From NCBI RefSeq assembly GCF_000308295.2, contig NZ_HG326653.1, positions 1 to 64,000 of the forward strand: a DNA stretch of 64,000 bases. Direction: 5' to 3'. Below, in pieces: positions 16,436-25,458 of this stretch. The translations under genes and the position numbers were made by a program. The notes beneath the pieces are model-generated. The model worked only from the letters and a program-made list of their open reading frames with translations. It searched no databases and was not told the origin of the DNA. Numbering within the stretch: the first letter of the stretch is position 1; each line of letters opens with the position of its first letter. The stretch is from Afipia birgiae 34632. Lineage in GTDB: Bacteria > Pseudomonadota > Alphaproteobacteria > Rhizobiales > Xanthobacteraceae.

Positions 16436-17399
16436 GATCGTCTCTCCGTTTGCTCTCGGGCTCGCGTGATTGCGGCCTCGATGACGGTCCTTGCGCCGGG
16501 CGGCGATCGACCTGCACCGGAGGCCAGAGCGAAGCGGAGGACGGCGGATAGGACGGCTTTTTTTGTCTTGCGCGAGGAGACACGCGTAGCGTGGCGGGGA
16601 AAAAAGCCGGACGCGCCGTTGCAGGGAAACGATCGGGGCCAAAAGGCCCTTTACCGCTCGGCGACACCGTCCATCGTCAGAGGCCGAACACCTGCGCGAC
16701 CACATCCTGCAAACGGACGACCGATCCCGACCATCGGTTTCACGACGGCGAATTCTTGTGGGCCGGACGTCGAGCGCTGAGACTGTCAAGCAAGCTGACC
16801 GAGCCGCAAAGGATCAAGATCACGATGACTTTGCCTCGCTGGCAATCGCGACGCGCCGCCCTGATAAACCCATGCAAAATGGACGGCCGGAATTCAGAGC
16901 CTTGCGCCTGACGAGCTTGGCCAGAGCGATGCAACTGCATCTTGATGATAGCGCACAGCGCCTGAGCTGGTGATCCGCGGCATCTTGGCCGTTGCAACGG
17001 CCCACAGTCGTTCTCGCCGTGTCGCACCGTTGTTCATAGCGACATGCGCCGATCCGCAGCGATCATGCGGACGTGAGCGCGACGACTGGCGGCGCATCCA
17101 TACCCGCTACGATTGATGTACCCACACGTTCATGTCCGCCATCTATATCGCAGCCGTCCTCATCTTCTGGCTCTGATCAATGAGTCCTGAGCCTTGTCAA
17201 CTATCTGCATACGATGATGGGTTGCGATAAATCTCCACTCGAACAACCCTTTTCGGCCGCGCCGCCCTACATCGGAGCACTAGATTGGAATATAGAAAGT
17301 TAGCCCTTGAAGCTTACAAGCATGCGATAATGTTCCCGTAATGATTCAACAAGAATGTCGCGTACTTTGTACTCTGCGCGAACCAAGAAGATGGTGAGA
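16436..17399. other. Gene-poor gap between the DUF736 gene and the GntR regulator
   Basis: I see no convincing gene here. An inverted repeat GGCTTTTTT (16555-16563) and AAAAAAGCC (16600-16608) could fold but has a long loop of about 36 bases. A 14-codon frame at 17131 encodes only a hydrophobic peptide (MSAIYIAAVLIFWL) without a clear ribosome site. The left part is probably the promoter region of DUF736-ardC and the right part that of the GntR gene. Confidence 0.5.
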
Positions 17400-18143
17400 A
17401 TGCCCAACAAGCCTAAGCTTGAATTGGAGCTCGACGGCGAAGGGCCGCTCTGGCAGCAGATCAGACGTGCGATCGCGCGGCCTATTCTACGCGGCACACT
17501 GCCGCCCGGGACGCGAATTCCTTCCGAAGAAGATATGATGAAGTTGACCGGCACCGCCAAAATGACGGTGCACAAGGCCATCCGCAGCCTCGCTAATGAT
17601 GGCCTGGTCGAGCGAAAACCCAAGCTCGGGACCATTGTCGCGCTGCGCGCTTCAGAACGACCCGTTTTCGAAATCTGGGATGTGGCCGCGCATATCCGTC
17701 AGGCGGGGGGCATCTACACCTACAAGCCGGAATCCTTCACGACGCACGCGGCCAGTCCGGACGATGCCGCGCTGATGCAAACAGAGGTGGGAGCGCCATT
17801 GCTCACGGTGGTCTGCCTTCATTACTCCGGCGAAGTGGTGTTTCAGGTCGAGGAACGCCTGATCAACCGCGCCGCCGTATCGGTCAAGCCAACCTTGTTC
17901 CGCAAGATACCTCCGAGTCGCTGGCTGCTCGACAATATTCCGTGGACCGAGGCCGAGCACATGATCTCCGCCAATGCCGCACGGGAGAAAATCGCCAAGC
18001 TCCTTGGCATTCGGCCTGGAGCCGCCTGCCTTGTGGTCGAGCGACGAACCTGGAACGAAAACGTTCCAATCACGTATGCCCGGCTATCGCATGCAGGCGA
18101 TCGCCACAAGCTGATCGGCCGTTTCAAGCCACCAAAAATCTAG
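17400..18143 (+). CDS. GntR/HutC-family transcriptional regulator
   Basis: 247 residues from the ATG at 17400 (AAGAAG about 10 bases upstream; an ATG at 17391 is also possible). Residues about 10-75 are the GntR winged helix (LWQQIRRAIARPILRGTLPP followed by GTRIPSEEDMMKLTGTAKMT and VHKAIRSLANDGLVERKPK). The rest is a UTRA ligand-binding domain of the HutC type (LTVVCLHYSGEVVFQVEERL followed by INRAAV, CLVVERRTWNENVPITYARL, and GRFKP at the end). It converges on the minus-strand catabolic operon and is a distant relative of the HutC at 26806, so the island has two HutC-like regulators. Confidence 0.88.
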   Translation: MPNKPKLELELDGEGPLWQQIRRAIARPILRGTLPPGTRIPSEEDMMKLTGTAKMTVHKAIRSLANDGLVERKPKLGTIVALRASERPVFEIWDVAAHIRQAGGIYTYKPESFTTHAASPDDAALMQTEVGAPLLTVVCLHYSGEVVFQVEERLINRAAVSVKPTLFRKIPPSRWLLDNIPWTEAEHMISANAAREKIAKLLGIRPGAACLVVERRTWNENVPITYARLSHAGDRHKLIGRFKPPKI

Positions 18144-18151
18144 CAGGCGCG

Positions 18152-19177
18152 TTATCGAAGACCGACGGCGAACCGATTGATCGCATCGCCACCGAGATAT
18201 CGATCCAGCATGACAAACCGGTCATTGCCGAAAAAGATCTTCCCATCGATGATAGCCGCCGGAACGCCAAACAGTCCGCTGGCGACAGCCTCGTTGGTAT
18301 TGCGCTCGATCTCTTCCTTCAAATTTGCATCGTTGGTGGCCGCCACAATGTCCTGAGGCGCGAGACCAACCTCTTCGCCAAGGCGGGCGAGAACATCGAC
18401 GTCCGAAATATCGGCGCCTTCGCCCCAATAGGCCTGCATCACGCGCACGACGAACGCCGACGCCTTGCCTGCGCGTTCCGCATACAGGCTGGCGCGGAGG
18501 GCGCGCGAAGGACGCAAGGGAAAGTTCGGATGGTAAGCGATCCTGATACCGTACAAATCTGCCCAGTCCTGCATGTCCTGCTTGTACCAGTTCAGGAAGG
18601 CAGGATTTTCATCCAGAACACGACGGCCATCGATCCGGTCAATGAGATTGGCCAAATGCAGAGGCCGCCAGACCACCCTGACGCCATGGCGCTGCGCCAG
18701 ATCCTCGATCCGCGTGGCGGCGAGATAGCTCCATGGACTATGGAAGTCGTACCAGAAACTCAGATCGCGCTTCGTGGCTGCCGTCGTCGCCGAAAGATCC
18801 GCAAAGCGATTGTTGAAGCGTGCGAGATCGACGATCGCGCGCTCATGACGCCCTTCCATGACCGTTCGCCCATCTTGCCTGGCGAGGACATCGAACACGA
18901 TATGCCTGCCCCGCACCGCGATCACACGGGACGCGGCTTCGAGAGAACGGCCCTGCACCGCGGCGTCGACATGCGCCACATCCACCCGGGTGCCGACCGA
19001 CATTTTCCCCTGTTCAAAATAGGGACGGATAGCCAGATGGCTCGCATGCTCGAGCAACCCAATCACAGCGGGCGTCGACACCACATTGACCCCAGGATTG
19101 CCGATCGCGGCGGCAAGATCATTGGGGCCCGGCATGATGCTGAACCGCGCCTGGGCACCGGGCGGGATAACCGTCAT
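18152..19177 (-). CDS. Fusion of FlK-like thioesterase and DsbA-family (HCCA isomerase) domains
   Basis: 341 residues from the ATG at 19177, which overlaps the stop of the upstream ligase gene (ATGA). Residues about 1-130 are a hot-dog thioesterase of the fluoroacetyl-CoA (FlK) type: NVVSTPAVIGLLEHASHLAI, KMSVGTRVDVAHVDAAVQGR, VFDVLARQDGRTVMEGRHER, with Thr, Glu and His at the places of the FlK triad. Residues about 140-341 match 2-hydroxychromene-2-carboxylate isomerase/DsbA-like proteins: RDLSFWYDFHSPWSYLAATR, LNWYKQDMQDWADLYGI, GVPAAIIDGKIFFGNDR. The Ser of SPWSY replaces the DsbA Cys, as in the GST-kappa/isomerase group. The pairing with an acyl-CoA synthetase suggests chemistry on a CoA ester. 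Substrate unknown. Confidence 0.82.
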   Translation of the reverse strand: MTVIPPGAQARFSIMPGPNDLAAAIGNPGVNVVSTPAVIGLLEHASHLAIRPYFEQGKMSVGTRVDVAHVDAAVQGRSLEAASRVIAVRGRHIVFDVLARQDGRTVMEGRHERAIVDLARFNNRFADLSATTAATKRDLSFWYDFHSPWSYLAATRIEDLAQRHGVRVVWRPLHLANLIDRIDGRRVLDENPAFLNWYKQDMQDWADLYGIRIAYHPNFPLRPSRALRASLYAERAGKASAFVVRVMQAYWGEGADISDVDVLARLGEEVGLAPQDIVAATNDANLKEEIERNTNEAVASGLFGVPAAIIDGKIFFGNDRFVMLDRYLGGDAINRFAVGLR

Positions 19178-20793
19178 GACATCACGTCCATGGATTTTCC
19201 GGCGAACTGCTCCTGCAATTCTCTTTTGCGAATCTTTCCACTCGCGGTCAGCGGGAATTGCTCCACGCTGCAAAAGGTTGCCGGCACCTTGAAGCGCGCA
19301 ATCCTGGCGTGACAGAACTCCGCCAGTTCGGCGGACGTCACCGGCGCATCGAGACGGATCGCCGCTACCGGAACTTCTCCGTAATAGGAGTCCTTCGCCG
19401 CGAACACCGCCACTTCGCCCACCGCGGGATGCTGGATCAGCACGTTCTCTATTTCCACGGGATAGATATTCTCCCCACCCCGGATGATCATGTCACGCAA
19501 ACGACCGCCCGCCATGACAACACGGCCGCCCGTCGTCAGGAGACCGAGATCGCCGGTTTGCAGCCATCCGTCGGCATCGATGGTTGCCTCCGTTTCATCA
19601 GGCCTCTCGAAATAGCCGTGCATGACCATATCGCCACGCACTTCGATCTGCCCGACCTCGCCGTCCGGCAGCGGGGCGCGCGTATCCGGGTCGGTGACGC
19701 GAACGTCATATCCGGGCAACGGCTGGCCCGCCGTATCGAAGCGTTCGGGATCGTCGAACGCCGGGCATGAGATAATCGTGCTCGCTTCCGTTTGCCCGTA
19801 GAGCTGCACCAGATGCGGCTGGGGAAAGGCCGCCGCGCATTCCTTCAGCACGTCCGGATTGCAGTCCGCTCCGCCGCACGTTCCCGTCCGCAGGGAAGAA
19901 ATATCGTAACGAGAGCGGGCCGGATGCTGCAACATGGCAAGGTACGACGTCGGAACGCCGGACATCGCGGTGCATTGCTCCGCCTCGATGAGGCGGAGCA
20001 TCGCTTCCGCGTCGAACGCGGAGACACCTATATACGCCGCTCCACGCTGCAACGCTCCGAGGATACACATAATGCATCCGGCGCAATGAAAGAGCGGGAT
20101 GATCGAGGTCCAGCGATCTCCCTGTCGAATACCGAGGCGTCCGCTGGTCTCCCAGGCGTTGCGCATCATGCCTGCATGCGTCAGTAACGCGCCCTTCGGA
20201 AACCCGGTGGTGCCAGAGGTGTATTGAAGTGAGGCGATCGCTAGGGATTCGACGTCGGGCAGAATTGTCGTGGATGCCTTTCCGGCCGCGAGCAGATCGT
20301 CGAAGGAGTGCTCCGGCCCGCTACCGTCCAGCACGATTATCTCGCGCAGCAGAGGCAGCTCGTCGCGAAGCTTGCGAACCATCTCTAGGTAGGCATTCGA
20401 CCTGAATCGCTCGGAAAGAATGATCACTTCGGAACGCGACTGCACCAGCGCATAGCGCAGATCGTCGATCCGATAATGTGTATTCAGAGGAACGAAAGTT
20501 GCACCAGCGAGCGCAATACCGACCTGCGCGACCGGCCATTCGACGCGGCTTTCCGCAAGCAGCGCGACGTGAGAGCCGGGCCGCACGCCCAGATCGACGA
20601 GACCGCGAGCGACGGCGGTTGACTGCTCATACCATCCGGCAAAAGTCAACCGGCCACCGCTTTCCGGAAAGGCCAAAGCCTCGGATTCGCCGATCGCCTC
20701 GGCCTGCGCGCGAAGCGCAGCACCGGGCGTCGGGAAGAACCCTGTCGAGAAGAGCGGCGCGCGGCCGCTCTCCATTGTTGAGTGAACCGACAT
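19174..20793 (-). CDS. AMP-forming acyl-CoA synthetase/ligase
   Basis: 539 residues, usual length for the ANL superfamily. The P-loop is intact (YTSGTTGFPKGALLTHAGM), followed by the gate motif YGQTEAS, the ATP-binding LQTGDLG, and the hinge and catalytic region RDMIIRGGENIYPVEIENVL with the C-terminal ASGKIRKRELQEQF carrying the catalytic Lys. It activates a carboxylic acid to its CoA thioester; the sequence does not tell which. It lies 18 bases downstream of the Liv-type binding-protein gene and is coupled to the thioesterase/isomerase fusion, so the imported compound may be its substrate. Confidence 0.9.
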   Translation of the reverse strand: MSVHSTMESGRAPLFSTGFFPTPGAALRAQAEAIGESEALAFPESGGRLTFAGWYEQSTAVARGLVDLGVRPGSHVALLAESRVEWPVAQVGIALAGATFVPLNTHYRIDDLRYALVQSRSEVIILSERFRSNAYLEMVRKLRDELPLLREIIVLDGSGPEHSFDDLLAAGKASTTILPDVESLAIASLQYTSGTTGFPKGALLTHAGMMRNAWETSGRLGIRQGDRWTSIIPLFHCAGCIMCILGALQRGAAYIGVSAFDAEAMLRLIEAEQCTAMSGVPTSYLAMLQHPARSRYDISSLRTGTCGGADCNPDVLKECAAAFPQPHLVQLYGQTEASTIISCPAFDDPERFDTAGQPLPGYDVRVTDPDTRAPLPDGEVGQIEVRGDMVMHGYFERPDETEATIDADGWLQTGDLGLLTTGGRVVMAGGRLRDMIIRGGENIYPVEIENVLIQHPAVGEVAVFAAKDSYYGEVPVAAIRLDAPVTSAELAEFCHARIARFKVPATFCSVEQFPLTASGKIRKRELQEQFAGKSMDVMS

Positions 20794-20810
20794 TGTCGTT
20801 GATCAGCCTT

Positions 20811-21965
20811 CTACTTCCAGCTTTTCAGAACTTCGAGCTTTCCATTCTTCCACTTCGCAAGTCCATACGAGCTGATGCCGGCATGATTGTCAGCGCTGTA
20901 CGAGATCGGAGGGAAGATGTCGCTGCGGAAATCCTTCAGCTTTTCGAGTTCCGCGATGATCGCCGCGCGGGTCGGCTCGGGGCCGGAACGCTTCAGCGCC
21001 TCGACGAACAACATCATACCGATCATTCCGTTATAGACAAAATATCCCGGACGGGTCTGCGACGTGTACTTCGCCAGGATCTCGTTGGCCTTCGCTGATT
21101 CCGGCATGTTGGGCAGCGCCACATCGAAGACGATGTTGATGTCGTCTGCGTTCTTCGCCGCGAGTTCGGCCATCAGAGGATCCGAAATCGGCGACGATCC
21201 GACATACTTCGGCTGCCAGCCCTGCTTGGCGGCCTCGTTGACGAACAGCGAAACCGGCTTCGGAATGCCCGCCAGCACGACCACATCAGGATCGGCCGCG
21301 CGCAACTTGGCGACCTGACTGCTCATGTCGATATCGTTCGGCTCATAGGACGTTTCGCCGACGATGGACTGGCCAACGGCTTTCAACTGCTCCTTGACGC
21401 CGTCGCGAAGGTCTTTTCCAAAATCATCATTCTGAAAGAAGACCGCGATCTTCTTGCCGGCCATTCCTTCCACGGCATGCTTCGCGACAGCCTGGCCCCG
21501 GCGAATGCCGCTCGGCAACACCCCGAACACTTCCCGCTCTTTCGGCTCAAGAAGCCTGGGACTGCCGGCAACGGGGCCGATCATCGGAATTTTCTTCTGT
21601 GCAACATACGGTAGAACGGCAAGTCCCGTCGCCGTGCCGAGCGGGGAGACAATCGCGAAGATCCCGTCGCGCTCAACCAGCTTCTTGGTAACCGCGACGG
21701 CCTGCTGCGGGTTGTATGAATCGTTCTCAAAGAGCCAGCGCAGCTTGCGGCCGTTGACGCCGCCATTTTCGTTGATGTGCTGGACATACGCCAGCGCGCC
21801 GTCCCTCACCTGGGCAGCGCCCCCCGCCAGCCCGCTCTGGAGCGGCAGAAACGCGCCAATCAGAACCTCGGTTTTCGTGACGCCCGAATCCTGCGCATAA
21901 AGTGCTGTCCCGGACATGGCAACAGCCAGTCCGCAGGCAATAGCGATATTCCTCAGCATGGTCAT
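20811..21965 (-). CDS. ABC transporter periplasmic binding protein (LivK/HAAT family)
   Basis: 384 residues with a signal peptide (LRNIAIACGLAVAMSGTALYAQ). The mature protein has the Peripla_BP_6 pattern: EVLIGAFLPLQSGLAGGAAQ, YVQHINENGGVNGRKLRWLF, NDSYNPQQAVAVTKKLVERD, and in the second lobe KIAVFFQNDDFGKDLRDGVK. It binds the substrate for the LivHMGF complex encoded just upstream. Proteins of this family bind branched-chain amino acids, but also many aromatic and heterocyclic acids. The hut genes make urocanate or a related imidazole acid a candidate (inference). Confidence 0.9.
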   Translation of the reverse strand: MTMLRNIAIACGLAVAMSGTALYAQDSGVTKTEVLIGAFLPLQSGLAGGAAQVRDGALAYVQHINENGGVNGRKLRWLFENDSYNPQQAVAVTKKLVERDGIFAIVSPLGTATGLAVLPYVAQKKIPMIGPVAGSPRLLEPKEREVFGVLPSGIRRGQAVAKHAVEGMAGKKIAVFFQNDDFGKDLRDGVKEQLKAVGQSIVGETSYEPNDIDMSSQVAKLRAADPDVVVLAGIPKPVSLFVNEAAKQGWQPKYVGSSPISDPLMAELAAKNADDINIVFDVALPNMPESAKANEILAKYTSQTRPGYFVYNGMIGMMLFVEALKRSGPEPTRAAIIAELEKLKDFRSDIFPPISYSADNHAGISSYGLAKWKNGKLEVLKSWK

Positions 21966-22694
21966 CTATTTCTCCCCTTGGTTGGTTGGTTTCCCCGAAC
22001 CGCCCAGATAGGCGGCCGTTATTTTTGGATCATCGATAAGCGTGGCGGCTGGGCCCGCCGTCGTCAGGCGCCCCTTCTCGAGAACGAAGGCCTGCGTCGC
22101 AATCCGTAGCGCCTGTCTGGCGTTCTGCTCGACCAGGAATATCGTCGTGCCACTGGCATGAATCGTCGAGATCAGCTTCATGACCTCTCGCACAAAGATC
22201 GGCGCGAGGCCGAGCGAAGGCTCGTCGAGCAGGAGCAGCTTCGGTCGCGACATCAATGCCCGGCCAATGGCTACCATCTGTTGTTCGCCCCCCGACAATG
22301 TCTTCGCAAGCTGGCGGCGGCGTTCGGCGAGCCGCGGGAACAGCGCGAGGATTTCGACGAGGTCTTTGCTCCAGTCGTCGCGACGGAGGTACGCTCCTAT
22401 CCGGAGGTTTTCCTCGACGGTGAGGTCGCCAAAAAGTTGACGACCTTCCGGGGAGAGAACCATGCCTGCTGAAACAATCTGATCGGTGGGAAGCCCAAGA
22501 GTTTCGCGCCCGTCGAAGCTGATCCGACCTTCGACATCCGCGACCTGCCCCATAAGCGCGTTGAGAAGCGTCGATTTCCCGGCGCCATTGGCTCCCAAAA
22601 GGCAAGCGACACTGCCACGCTCGATTGTAAGACTCACGTCAGCGAGCGCGACCACGCCACCGTACCGTGCCGTCATGCGCTCAATGGAGAGCAT
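21966..22694 (-). CDS. livF: ABC transporter ATPase (LivF family)
   Basis: 242 residues from the ATG at 22694, which overlaps the end of livG by 14 bases. Walker A (LLGANGAGKSTLLNALMG), signature (LSGGEQQMVAIGRALMSRPK) and Walker B (LLLLDEPSLGLAP) are intact. The GRETLGLPTDQIVSAGMVLS and EGRQLFGDLTVEENLRIGAY segments are typical of LivF. It powers uptake with LivG. Confidence 0.92.
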   Translation of the reverse strand: MLSIERMTARYGGVVALADVSLTIERGSVACLLGANGAGKSTLLNALMGQVADVEGRISFDGRETLGLPTDQIVSAGMVLSPEGRQLFGDLTVEENLRIGAYLRRDDWSKDLVEILALFPRLAERRRQLAKTLSGGEQQMVAIGRALMSRPKLLLLDEPSLGLAPIFVREVMKLISTIHASGTTIFLVEQNARQALRIATQAFVLEKGRLTTAGPAATLIDDPKITAAYLGGSGKPTNQGEK

Positions 22695-23460
22695 CGCCAC
22701 CCTCCTCGCCGAGATACGCTTCAACAACGCGCGGATCGTTGGCGACCGCCGCCGGTTCGCCTTCACAAATTTTTGCGCCATGATCAAGAACCACGACGTG
22801 ATCGCAGATTCCCATCACCAATGGCATGTCATGCTCAATAAGCAGAACCGAGACGCCGCGCTCGTCGCGCAAACGGCGGATCAGTTCGCCAAGCTCGTGG
22901 CTTTCCGTCGGGTTCGCGCCGGCAGCAGGCTCGTCGAGTAGCATCAGCTTGGGCTTGCCCACCAGTGCCCGCGCCAGTTCGGTGCGCTTCTGAAGGCCGT
23001 ATGACAGGTCTTTCACCACGGTGTCCGCCACATCCAGCAAGCCTAGAGCGGCCAGTTCGCGGTCGACTTCCTTGTTCGCTTCCCGCGCGGCCCGTCGCGC
23101 CGAAGGACCGGCGAAGAGATCGGACAGCAAGCTGGAGCGAAAGCGGTAGTCACATCCGACCAGGACATTCTCGCGAACTGTCGCATCGCCAAACAGTTCG
23201 AGATTCTGAAATGTTCGCGCCACGCCCAGCGAGGCAAGCCGATGGGTAGGAGTCTGGACGAGATCTAGACCTCCAAAGGAAATCTTGCCGGCGCTAGGCC
23301 GATAGATTCCTGAAAGACAATTGAGAAGCGTGCTCTTGCCAGCTCCATTGGGTCCGATCAGCCCAACGATGGATCGTTCCGGCACCGTCAGATCAATGTC
23401 ATTCAGCGCCACAAGACCGCCAAAGCGCCGAGTTAGCCCCTGAATGCTCAACACGCTCAT
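22681..23460 (-). CDS. livG: ABC transporter ATPase (LivG family)
   Basis: 259 residues. Walker A (LIGPNGAGKSTLLNCLSGIY), the LivG-type ARTFQNLELFGDATVRENVL, signature LSYGLQKRTELARALVGKPK and Walker B LMLLDEPAAGANP are present. Start overlaps livM by 4 bases (ATGA). LivG and LivF form the nucleotide-binding pair on the cytoplasmic face. Confidence 0.92.
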   Translation of the reverse strand: MSVLSIQGLTRRFGGLVALNDIDLTVPERSIVGLIGPNGAGKSTLLNCLSGIYRPSAGKISFGGLDLVQTPTHRLASLGVARTFQNLELFGDATVRENVLVGCDYRFRSSLLSDLFAGPSARRAAREANKEVDRELAALGLLDVADTVVKDLSYGLQKRTELARALVGKPKLMLLDEPAAGANPTESHELGELIRRLRDERGVSVLLIEHDMPLVMGICDHVVVLDHGAKICEGEPAAVANDPRVVEAYLGEEGGDALH

Positions 23461-24419
23461 GACGAGACCTCCGAGGAGGGCAGCTTCTTCGAGCGGCGCA
23501 GAAGGCGACCCAGTTGAGCCGGCACGCCGACAAGGCCCGAAGGCAAGAACATCACAACCAAAATCAGAATGACCCCGTAGATCACCATCTGGCCGTCACC
23601 GAGTCCTCTTAGAATTTCGGGCGCCAACGTCAGGAACAACGCCCCGAGCACGGCCCCGGCGATGCGCGACGTTCCACCGATCACGACCATCGTCAGGAAG
23701 GACAGCGAGGTTCCAAGCGAAAAGCTCGATACGCTGAGATAACCGACGAGATGCGCATAAAGGCCGCCCGAGACGCCGGTCAACGCGGCGCTCAACCCAA
23801 ACGCAATTACGATGCTGGTGCGGCGATCGACACCGCAGCACTGCGCGGCGGTCGGGCTCATGCGCAGGGCCATCAGCGCGCGCCCGGTTCGTGACCGCGC
23901 AAGATTCCAGGTGATCCACGCAAGCCCGACACATATCGCCAGCAGCAGATAGAAATACTGACGATCATCACTAATCTCAAAGCCCAGGATCTGCGGACGC
24001 GGCACGAAAATCCCCGCGCGGCCTCCGGTCAGGCTTTCCCATTCGTGAAGCACCTGCTGCACGAACAGCGCAAAGGCCAGCGTGGCGATCGCCAGATAGT
24101 GTCCCTGTATTCGCAGAGCGGGCAACGCGACCAGCAAACCAACGAGCCCCGCGACGATTCCAGCGACCGGGATCCCGGCCAGGAACGGCAGGCCAAGCTT
24201 GGTGACGACCACAGCCGAGCTATAGGCCCCCAATGCCCAGAATGCGGCGTGCCCGATCGAAATCTGGCCGGCAATCCCGATCAGGATATTGAGCGAAAGC
24301 GCCACGATGAAATACACCGCAGCGCTACACAGCAAGAACCAAAGATATCCCTGCCCGAGGAAGGGAACGAGCGCCGCGCAGACGATGAAAACGAAAGCTG
24401 CAAGGAACGTGTTGCGCAT
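23457..24419 (-). CDS. livM: ABC transporter permease (LivM family)
   Basis: 320 residues with about eight to ten hydrophobic helices. The conserved LNILIGIAGQISIGHAAFWA and GAYSSA segment near residues 43-70 and SPTAAQCCGVDRRTSIVIAF fit LivM (BPD_transp_2). Four bases separate it from livH. Confidence 0.92.
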   Translation of the reverse strand: MRNTFLAAFVFIVCAALVPFLGQGYLWFLLCSAAVYFIVALSLNILIGIAGQISIGHAAFWALGAYSSAVVVTKLGLPFLAGIPVAGIVAGLVGLLVALPALRIQGHYLAIATLAFALFVQQVLHEWESLTGGRAGIFVPRPQILGFEISDDRQYFYLLLAICVGLAWITWNLARSRTGRALMALRMSPTAAQCCGVDRRTSIVIAFGLSAALTGVSGGLYAHLVGYLSVSSFSLGTSLSFLTMVVIGGTSRIAGAVLGALFLTLAPEILRGLGDGQMVIYGVILILVVMFLPSGLVGVPAQLGRLLRRSKKLPSSEVSS

Positions 24420-24423
24420 GATC

Positions 24424-25293
24424 TCAAACCTTCTTGATCGCCGGCATCCCGAAGAGACCTTCCGGCCGCACCATCAAGACCGCCACGATAATCAGGAACG
24501 CAAAGACATCCTTGAACTCCGACGAAATGTAGTATCCTCCGAGAGTTTCCGTGACGCCGACGAGGATGCCGCCGACGATAGCGCCCGGCAAGGACGTGAA
24601 CCCTCCGAGGACCGCGCCTGCGATGGCCTTCAGAAGCACGAGAAACATCATGTCGACGTCGACGAAGGTCATCGGCGCGACCAGGATTCCGGCAACCATG
24701 CTGATTCCGCCTCCCAAGCCCCACGCCCATGCCGACACGCGCCCGGTGCGAATTCCCATCAAGCGGGCGGCGCGCGCATTCATGCTCGCTGCGCGCATGG
24801 CAATGCCTTCGCGGGAAAATTCGAAGAAGAGATAGAAGCCGACTAGCAGTGCGCCGGCCACCAGCGCGATCACGATGCTGTACGGCGCGACGCGAATGCC
24901 CGCGATATCGATCGGCACGTCGCTAACAAGCGACGGAAAGCGGAACGGATCGAAGCCCCAGATCCAGCCCGCGCCATAGTGAAAGACCATCCACAGACCG
25001 ATCGTCGCGATCAGCGCGTTGATCGGAGCGCCACCCGCAAGCGGACGTATCGCAATTCGTTCAGTGACTGCGCCGATCAGTCCTCCGATGGGAAAGGCAA
25101 GCGCCAGAACAACGATCATCGGAAGCCCGAGATCACGATTCAGCGCGAGAGCCACGAAAGCGCCGAACATCGCCATTTCGCCTTGCGCGAAATTGACAAC
25201 ATCGGTCGACTTGTTGATGAGCACGAGCGCCAGCGCGATCAATCCATAGACGCAGCCGATCGCGATTCCGGAGACTAGAACCTGAACAAGCAT
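24424..25293 (-). CDS. livH: ABC transporter permease (LivH family)
   Basis: 289 residues from the ATG at 25293. The N terminus VLVSGIAIGCVYGLIALALV followed by VNFAQGEMAMFGAFVAL is the LivH signature, as is GIRTGRVSAWAWGLGGGISM with VAGIL. The 165-base gap to the upstream dehydrogenase gene contains AT-rich sequence with TTGACC and TATACT-like elements (about 25385-25412, minus strand) that could be a separate promoter. Confidence 0.92.
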   Translation of the reverse strand: MLVQVLVSGIAIGCVYGLIALALVLINKSTDVVNFAQGEMAMFGAFVALALNRDLGLPMIVVLALAFPIGGLIGAVTERIAIRPLAGGAPINALIATIGLWMVFHYGAGWIWGFDPFRFPSLVSDVPIDIAGIRVAPYSIVIALVAGALLVGFYLFFEFSREGIAMRAASMNARAARLMGIRTGRVSAWAWGLGGGISMVAGILVAPMTFVDVDMMFLVLLKAIAGAVLGGFTSLPGAIVGGILVGVTETLGGYYISSEFKDVFAFLIIVAVLMVRPEGLFGMPAIKKV

Positions 25294-25458
25294 AATGGCC
25301 TCGTTGCCGCGAAGAACTCTTGCGCCGCTTTGCACACAGGCGAACTTCCGCTCGGTAACATTTGGGTCTCTCTCTCGATTTCTATTAGTATATGGTATTC
25401 AGGTCAACACGCGGCCCGGGACTTATTTGACGGTCGACGCTGCGGCGGCTCGGCTCTT

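Noticed and set aside
17131-17175. 14-codon hydrophobic frame (MSAIYIAAVLIFWL)
   Set aside because: Too short, with no ribosome site and no coupling to a neighbour.
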